Below are positions 58,058-64,000 of a stretch of DNA of 64,000 nucleotides, piece by piece. Source of the stretch: Peteryoungia algae (GTDB lineage Bacteria > Pseudomonadota > Alphaproteobacteria > Rhizobiales > Rhizobiaceae); NCBI RefSeq assembly GCF_030369675.1, contig NZ_CP128477.1:806001-870000 (forward strand), read 5' to 3'. Both the position numbers and the translations under genes were made by a program. Positions within the stretch are counted from its first letter, which is position 1. Each line of letters begins with the position of its first letter. The notes below the pieces were generated by a model. That model was not told the DNA's origin and made no database searches. It worked only from the letters and a program-made list of their open reading frames with translations.

Positions 58058-58767
58058 TACCGGCGGATGAGGCCGACCAGCTTGCCCTGGATCTTGACCC
58101 GATCCGGCGGGAAGATTCGCGTTTCATAGGCCGGATTGGCGGCCTCCAGCGCGATCGACGCGCCACGCCGGCGGAACCGCTTCAATGTTGCTTCCTCGTC
58201 GTCGACGAGCGCCACGATGATGTCCCCCGGATTGGCGTTGGACGCATTGCGGATGATGACGGTATCACCGTCGAGGATCCCGGCTTCGATCATCGAATCG
58301 CCCTTCACCTCGAGGGCGTAGTGATCACCGGAGCCGATCATCTCGGCCGGCACGGTAATGTCATGCGTATTGTTCTGGATTGCAGAGATCGGTACGCCAG
58401 CCGCGATACGGCCCATGACGGGAACCGAGATGGAAGAACTCCTGTCTTCAACCGGCTGCTTGGTGAGTGTTGGCGCTGGCGGTGCCTTGCCAAGACTGCC
58501 TTCGATCACGCTCGGGGCAAAACCGCGACGGGGCTGCATGCTCGGAGAATAGGCTTCCGGCAGTTTGATAACCTCAAGGGCGCGAGCTCGATTCGGCAAC
58601 CGGCGGATGAAGCCGCGTTCCTCGAGCGCCGTGATCAGCCGATGGATGCCGGATTTCGATGCGAGATCCAGCGCGTCCTTCATCTCGTCGAAGGAAGGCG
58701 GGACGCCCGATTCTTTCATCCGCTCGTGGATGAAGAGAAGCAGTTCCTGTTGCTTGCGCGTCAGCAT
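58051..58767 (-). CDS. lexA: SOS-response repressor LexA
   Basis: A 238-residue LexA. The N-terminal winged helix contains [20 protein letters not shown]. The self-cleavage site is A123-G124 (RIAAGVP), and the Ser-Lys dyad is S158 (KGDSMIEAG) and K196 (EEATLKRF). It is longer than the E. coli protein (202), with the extra linker at 65-115 usual in alphaproteobacteria. A GTTC-N7-GTTC box upstream implies autoregulation. The 3' end overlaps comEC by seven bases. Confidence 0.97.
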   Translation of the reverse strand: MLTRKQQELLLFIHERMKESGVPPSFDEMKDALDLASKSGIHRLITALEERGFIRRLPNRARALEVIKLPEAYSPSMQPRRGFAPSVIEGSLGKAPPAPTLTKQPVEDRSSSISVPVMGRIAAGVPISAIQNNTHDITVPAEMIGSGDHYALEVKGDSMIEAGILDGDTVIIRNASNANPGDIIVALVDDEEATLKRFRRRGASIALEAANPAYETRIFPPDRVKIQGKLVGLIRRYH

Positions 58768-58785
58768 ATGCGGTGCCCCTAAGGT

Positions 58786-58827
58786 GAAACAAATACAGAA
58801 CAGACACTATCTGTTCCATTTGTGTTC
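58786..58827. promoter_or_regulatory. LexA (SOS) boxes of the lexA promoter
   Basis: GTTCCATTTGTGTTC at 58813-58827 is an exact alphaproteobacterial SOS box, GTTC-N7-GTTC, read on the plus strand. A second, degenerate copy on the minus strand, GTTC-N7-GTTT, spans 58787-58801. Both lie within 60 bases upstream of lexA, supporting autoregulation. DUF1003, starting at 58975, could share the site. Confidence 0.8.
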
Positions 58828-58974
58828 CGCAAGGGGATAAATTTTCGTGAAGAGCCGGTGAGAAAATGCGATGGCCTGATGTGCAGGTCTTGAAACAGTC
58901 CGATTTTGTACCGCTGCAATGCAAAGAGCGGATACTTTCAAAGCCCAGCGGACCTTTCTCGGGGAATAAGACGA

Positions 58975-59523
58975 ATGCTCAAGGACATTGAAAATCTCGT
59001 TTTGGGGAAGACGCAAGCCGATCTGTCTTCTGCGGAAAAGAAGGTGCTGAAGCGGGCTCGGGAGCGCCGCACGGTTTCGACCAACGCCGGCGAGGAATTC
59101 CTGGCCCATGCGACCGTCGGTCAACGATTGGCAGACGGCATTGCGAGGGTGGGTGGCTCCTGGGGCTTCATCATCGCCTTCATGGTGCTCTTCGTAGCCT
59201 GGGTGGTTCTCAACACCGTGGTTCTGGCGACCCGCTCCCTCGACCCTTATCCGTTCATCTTCCTCAACCTTCTCCTGTCCATGCTGGCCGCGATCCAGGC
59301 CCCGATCATCATGATGAGCCAGAACCGCCAGGCCGAGCGCGATCGGTTCATGGCGGCAAAGGATTATGAGATCAACCTCAAGGCAGAGATCGAGGTTTTG
59401 GCCCTTCATCACAAGATCGACGAACAGGTACTCAAGGAATTGCGCGAAGCGCGGCAGCAAATCGACGCATTGCGCCAGACGCTCGAAACCCTTTCAATCC
59501 AGCCGCGCAATTCCCAAATCTGA
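58975..59523 (+). CDS. DUF1003 domain-containing membrane protein
   Basis: A 182-residue protein with two membrane helices (about residues 63-85 and 95-117) in the DUF1003 pattern: LADGIARVGGSWGFIIAFMV, then FIFLNLLLSMLAAIQAPIIM with MSQNRQAERDR. A long charged coiled-coil-like C-terminus follows (EIEVLALHHKIDEQVLKELR). The function is not established. ATG 58975 follows GGGGAATAAG. It is divergent from lexA and 19 bases before the VOC gene. Confidence 0.9.
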   Translation: MLKDIENLVLGKTQADLSSAEKKVLKRARERRTVSTNAGEEFLAHATVGQRLADGIARVGGSWGFIIAFMVLFVAWVVLNTVVLATRSLDPYPFIFLNLLLSMLAAIQAPIIMMSQNRQAERDRFMAAKDYEINLKAEIEVLALHHKIDEQVLKELREARQQIDALRQTLETLSIQPRNSQI

Positions 59524-59542
59524 CGCAGAACTCGAGAGAAAT

Positions 59543-60436
59543 ATGTCCAATCCCATCACGTCCCCCCGCGCCATCGATCATCTCGTCCTCCCGGTCGTGG
59601 ATCTCGAAACCTCCCGCGATCGGATGAGCCGCCTCGGCTTCACGGTTGCGGCCGATGCCCGCCATCCATTTGGGACCGAGAACGCCTGCGTCTTTTTTGC
59701 AGATGATACCTATCTGGAGCCCCTGGCCGTCGGCAGCCGAGAAGGCTGCCTTGAGGCTGCACGCATCGGCAATGTGTTTGTCGCACGCGATCTCGCCTTC
59801 CGCTTTCGCCGTGGCGAAGGCCTCTCGGCCATCGTCGTGAAGACGGACGATGCAACTGCAGATGATAGACGGTATCGCGATGAGGGACAGAGCGGCGGGC
59901 CCGTTCTCGAATTTTCGCGGCAGTTCCGATTCCCTGATGGGCGATCGGCGGAGGGGGCTTTCCGGCTCGCCTTTGCAGCCGACCTGCGTTCGCCTGATTT
60001 CTTCGGCTTCGCCTGTGAACGCGTAAATCCGATACCGGCGGATCGCGGTGACTTGGTCGTGCACGCCAATGGTGCCGCCGGTCTTCGGCGAATCGTCCTG
60101 GTCGAGGAAAATCCGAGTGATTTCCAGTATCTGCTGGAAATGGTGCTCGATCAGCGCGACGTCACGGCGCATTCCTTCGGCATGGCGATCGAGGCATCCA
60201 ATGCCTCGGTTGACGTCCTGACCTCCGAAGGGTGTTCGGCCCATTACGGTCTGGATTCCAGGCATCTGGAACGCGGTCTCCTGGGCGCGGCCGTGGTGGT
60301 CGCCGTCGCCGATCTCGGCGTGACAGAAGCCTGCCTCGCTGCTAATGGCGTCGGCTATCACAAAACGGGCGCGCGGCTGGTTGTCGCGCCGGAAAAGGGC
60401 CAGGGCGTCACCTTTGCCTTCGAGGAGTTGAAATGA
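59543..60436 (+). CDS. VOC superfamily (glyoxalase-like) protein
   Basis: A 297-residue protein with two glyoxalase-like folds. The first begins [24 protein letters not shown] and includes [18 protein letters not shown]; the second covers the C-terminal half with [20 protein letters not shown]. Members bind metals and catalyse varied reactions; none can be assigned. ATG 59543 follows GAGAGAAAT. The stop overlaps kdsA by four bases (ATGA), so it is co-translated with KDO synthesis. Confidence 0.85.
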   Translation: MSNPITSPRAIDHLVLPVVDLETSRDRMSRLGFTVAADARHPFGTENACVFFADDTYLEPLAVGSREGCLEAARIGNVFVARDLAFRFRRGEGLSAIVVKTDDATADDRRYRDEGQSGGPVLEFSRQFRFPDGRSAEGAFRLAFAADLRSPDFFGFACERVNPIPADRGDLVVHANGAAGLRRIVLVEENPSDFQYLLEMVLDQRDVTAHSFGMAIEASNASVDVLTSEGCSAHYGLDSRHLERGLLGAAVVVAVADLGVTEACLAANGVGYHKTGARLVVAPEKGQGVTFAFEELK

Positions 60437-61281
60437 GCATTTCTCCCAATTCGGAAGTCGTGGTTGGCGAAGGCGCCGGCAAGGCTGTCTTCTCACAAAA
60501 AATCCGCTTCGCCTTGATCGCCGGCCCCTGCCAGATGGAAAGCCGTGACCATGCCTTCATGATCGCGGGGCAACTCGTCGAGTTGTGCCGCGAACTCGGG
60601 CTCGGGCTCGTCTACAAATCCTCTTACGACAAGGCGAACCGCACCTCGTTGTCTGCCGAGCGCGGCATCGGCCTGGAAACGGCGATGGAAGTCTTTGCCG
60701 ACATCAAGAAGGAATTCGGTGTGCCCGTCCTCACCGACATCCACACGGAAGAGCAGTGCGCGGCCGTCGCGCCGACTGTGGATGTCCTGCAGATCCCCGC
60801 CTTCCTCTGCCGGCAGACGGATCTGCTTGTTGCCGCCGCCAAGACCGGCCGCGCGATCAATGTGAAGAAGGGACAGTTCCTGGCCCCTTGGGACATGAAG
60901 AACGTGCTGAACAAGATCACCGGTTCCGGCAATCCGAACGTGCTGCTTTGCGAACGCGGCGCGTCCTTCGGCTACAATACGCTCGTCTCCGACATGCGCT
61001 CGCTGCCGATCATGGCGGCCATGGGCGCGCCTGTCGTTTTCGATGCCACCCATTCGGTGCAGCAGCCGGGCGGGCAGGGTGGTTCCTCCGGTGGCCAGCG
61101 TGAATTCGTCGAGACGTTGGCTCGCGCAGCCGTCGCTGTCGGCGTCGGTGGGCTCTTTATCGAGACTCACCAGGACCCGGACAACGCCCCGTCGGATGGT
61201 CCGAATATGGTGAAGATCACCGACATGCGCCGGCTTCTGGAAAAACTCATCGCCTTCGACGATCTGGCCAAGGCATCCTGA
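60433..61281 (+). CDS. kdsA: 3-deoxy-8-phosphooctulonate synthase (KDO-8-P synthase)
   Basis: A 282-residue aldolase-type enzyme condensing PEP with arabinose-5-phosphate to give KDO-8-phosphate for the LPS inner core. Active-site stretches are [57 protein letters not shown] and [15 protein letters not shown]. The ATG overlaps the VOC stop. It complements the lpx genes 42 kb upstream. Confidence 0.97.
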   Translation: MSISPNSEVVVGEGAGKAVFSQKIRFALIAGPCQMESRDHAFMIAGQLVELCRELGLGLVYKSSYDKANRTSLSAERGIGLETAMEVFADIKKEFGVPVLTDIHTEEQCAAVAPTVDVLQIPAFLCRQTDLLVAAAKTGRAINVKKGQFLAPWDMKNVLNKITGSGNPNVLLCERGASFGYNTLVSDMRSLPIMAAMGAPVVFDATHSVQQPGGQGGSSGGQREFVETLARAAVAVGVGGLFIETHQDPDNAPSDGPNMVKITDMRRLLEKLIAFDDLAKAS

Positions 61282-61282
61282 C

Positions 61283-62768
<1,486 letters not shown>

Positions 62769-62788
62769 TCCTGCCCGATCTCCCTTCG

Positions 62789-62828
62789 AAGCCCGTGCCG
62801 GTCATCCCGGCGCGGGCTTTTTCTTTTG
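62789..62828 (+). terminator. Intrinsic terminator of eno
   Basis: AAGCCCG-T-GCCGG (62789-62801) pairs with CCGGC-G-CGGGCTT (62807-62819), leading into TTTTTCTTTT. A classical Rho-independent terminator separating eno from ftsB. Confidence 0.9.
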
Positions 62829-62908
62829 CGCTGCGACAGGGTCAACCATCGGTTAAGACATGCCCGCTAATCTGAGTGCCAGTTTCGCGTTTCAGGGCAA
62901 TTGTCGGC

Positions 62909-63226
62909 ATGTGGACCAGGCATCACAAGAAAAAGAAATACGGCCGCCTTATTCTGCCCGCTGTCACAATCGCTTTCCTGTCCTATTTCGGTTACCATTC
63001 GATCCATGGCGACTATGGCTTGAGGGCAGGACAGCAGTTCGAGCGCATCCGGCTGGAGCGCGCCTCCGAGCTGGAAAGGCTCGTTGCGCAGCGCATGGTC
63101 TTGGAGAAGGAAGTGAGCCTCTTGAGTGACGGCTCGCTGGACGAGGACATCATTGACGAAAAGGCGCGCTATCAGCTCAATATGTCGCGCCCGGATGAAA
63201 TCGTGATCTTCAACACCTATTTCTGA
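62909..63226 (+). CDS. ftsB: FtsB/DivIC-type septum formation initiator
   Basis: A 105-residue bitopic division protein. A basic cytoplasmic N-terminus (MWTRHHKKKKYGR) is followed by one membrane helix (about residues 14-32) and a periplasmic coiled coil (GQQFERIRLERASELERLV) ending in the short globular part DEIVIFNTYF. FtsB bridges FtsL and FtsQ in the divisome. ATG 62909 is preferred to GTG 62876. Its place between eno and pdhA is the usual alphaproteobacterial one. Confidence 0.9.
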   Translation: MWTRHHKKKKYGRLILPAVTIAFLSYFGYHSIHGDYGLRAGQQFERIRLERASELERLVAQRMVLEKEVSLLSDGSLDEDIIDEKARYQLNMSRPDEIVIFNTYF

Positions 63227-63374
63227 TTAACTCAAATCGGGTTAATTCGAATTCTTTCATTTTTTACAGTTGCTTGCGGCGAATGAGAGCCATGCATTTA
63301 TGGCATTGCCGCCGTCGGCTTTCTTCCCTATTCTGTCGTCAACTTTGCACCATAATAACCCATGGGAGGGATGC

Positions 63375-64000
63375 ATGGCGCCTCGCAAGCCTGCGACTGC
63401 GACCGGTCGGAAGCCTTCGACCAAGCCTGCCAAGAAAGAGTTCACGCAAGGAGCGATCGTCGAGTTCGACAAGGCTCAGGAGATCCTGGCCTATCGCGAA
63501 ATGCTGCTCATTCGTCGTTTTGAAGAAAAGGCCGGGCAGCTTTACGGCATGGGCTTCATCGGTGGTTTCTGTCACCTGTATATCGGCCAGGAAGCTGTCG
63601 TTGTCGGCATGCAGATGGCGCTGAAGGACGGCGATCAGGTCATCACCGGTTATCGTGACCACGGCCACATGCTGGCTTGCGGTATGAGCGCGCGTGGCGT
63701 CATGGCCGAGTTGACCGGCCGTCGCGGCGGCCTGTCGAAAGGCAAGGGCGGCTCGATGCACATGTTCTCCAAGGAGAAGAATTTTTATGGCGGCCACGGT
63801 ATCGTCGGCGCCCAGGTCTCGCTTGGCACGGGTCTCGCCTTCGCCAACAAGTATCGTGGCAACGACAATGTCTCGCTCGCCTATTTCGGCGACGGCGCCG
63901 CCAACCAGGGCCAGGTCTACGAGAGCTTCAACATGGCTCGTCTGTGGAACCTGCCGGTAATCTACATCATCGAGAACAACCGATACGCCATGGGTACCTC
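63375..64000 (+). CDS. pdhA: Pyruvate dehydrogenase E1 alpha subunit (partial, runs off the window)
   Basis: The first 208 codons of the E1 alpha subunit, cut by the window edge. After a Lys/Pro/Ala-rich leader ([20 protein letters not shown]) come [54 protein letters not shown] and the thiamine-diphosphate motif [17 protein letters not shown]. It decarboxylates pyruvate for acetyl-CoA entering the TCA cycle via GltA. ATG 63375 follows GGGAGGG; an ATG at 63371 is in another frame. Confidence 0.95.
   Translation, partial: MAPRKPATATGRKPSTKPAKKEFTQGAIVEFDKAQEILAYREMLLIRRFEEKAGQLYGMGFIGGFCHLYIGQEAVVVGMQMALKDGDQVITGYRDHGHMLACGMSARGVMAELTGRRGGLSKGKGGSMHMFSKEKNFYGGHGIVGAQVSLGTGLAFANKYRGNDNVSLAYFGDGAANQGQVYESFNMARLWNLPVIYIIENNRYAMGT

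Overview
This 64 kb window is a chromosomal core-genome segment of a high-GC alphaproteobacterium, most likely a member of the Rhizobiaceae (Agrobacterium/Rhizobium group). That placement rests on gene content and order recalled from the group: rpsB-tsf-pyrH-frr-uppS-cdsA-rseP-bamA-lpxD-fabZ-lpxA-lpxI-lpxB, use of LpxI rather than LpxH, an EipB-type envelope protein, BTLCP and DUF2336 proteins, a GTTC-N7-GTTC LexA box, and the tpiA-secG-pyrG / kdsA-eno-ftsB-pdhA order. Coding density is high. I see no insertion sequence, prophage, CRISPR array, rRNA or intact tRNA gene.

Layout. 0-1.4 kb: AzlCD-type amino-acid exporter and a small membrane protein. 1.4-4.3 kb (minus): coupled ridA-GDPD-FemAB-like-HIT genes. 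4.5-18.7 kb (plus): eipB, then a long translation and envelope-biogenesis run (S2, EF-Ts, UMP kinase, RRF, undecaprenyl-PP synthase, CDP-DAG synthase, site-2 protease, BamA and lipid A genes), many with 4-8 nt overlaps. 18.7-23.3 kb: zinc homeostasis module, with a CobW-type GTPase, divergent znuA / znuC-znuB-zur, and three copies of a 13-bp inverted-repeat operator. 23.3-28.5 kb (minus): gamma carbonic anhydrase, DD-carboxypeptidase with SPOR domain, two unknowns, a BTLCP and a tandem-PilZ protein. 28.5-33.3 kb: rhomboid, CBS protein, patatin, hisI, folE, NifU-type scaffold and yidD.

33.4-46.5 kb: thrS behind a structured leader, acyltransferase, a three-repeat secreted unknown, nitroreductase plus flavin reductase, DUF2336 protein, AI-2E family transporter, parE, hydrolase, tpiA, secG. 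46.6-64 kb: pyrG; a minus-strand PpiD-like/trpD/trpC/moaC/moeA operon; gltA; comEC and lexA overlapping tail to tail; DUF1003, VOC, kdsA, eno, ftsB and the start of pdhA, which runs off the window.

Together the genes serve housekeeping: outer-membrane assembly and lipid A/KDO synthesis, peptidoglycan maturation, zinc supply, molybdopterin and tryptophan synthesis, and lower glycolysis into the TCA cycle. I found no convincing undescribed multi-gene system. The best leads are small and regulatory: an orphan strong terminator with upstream structure between the PilZ and rhomboid genes (possible small RNA), a tRNA-like thrS leader with four mutually complementary arms, a 7-residue upstream peptide coupled to znuC, a hairpin over the lpxD ribosome-binding site, and a helically phased direct repeat in an AT-rich gap. 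Function calls rest on reading motifs and family knowledge; no database search was run.
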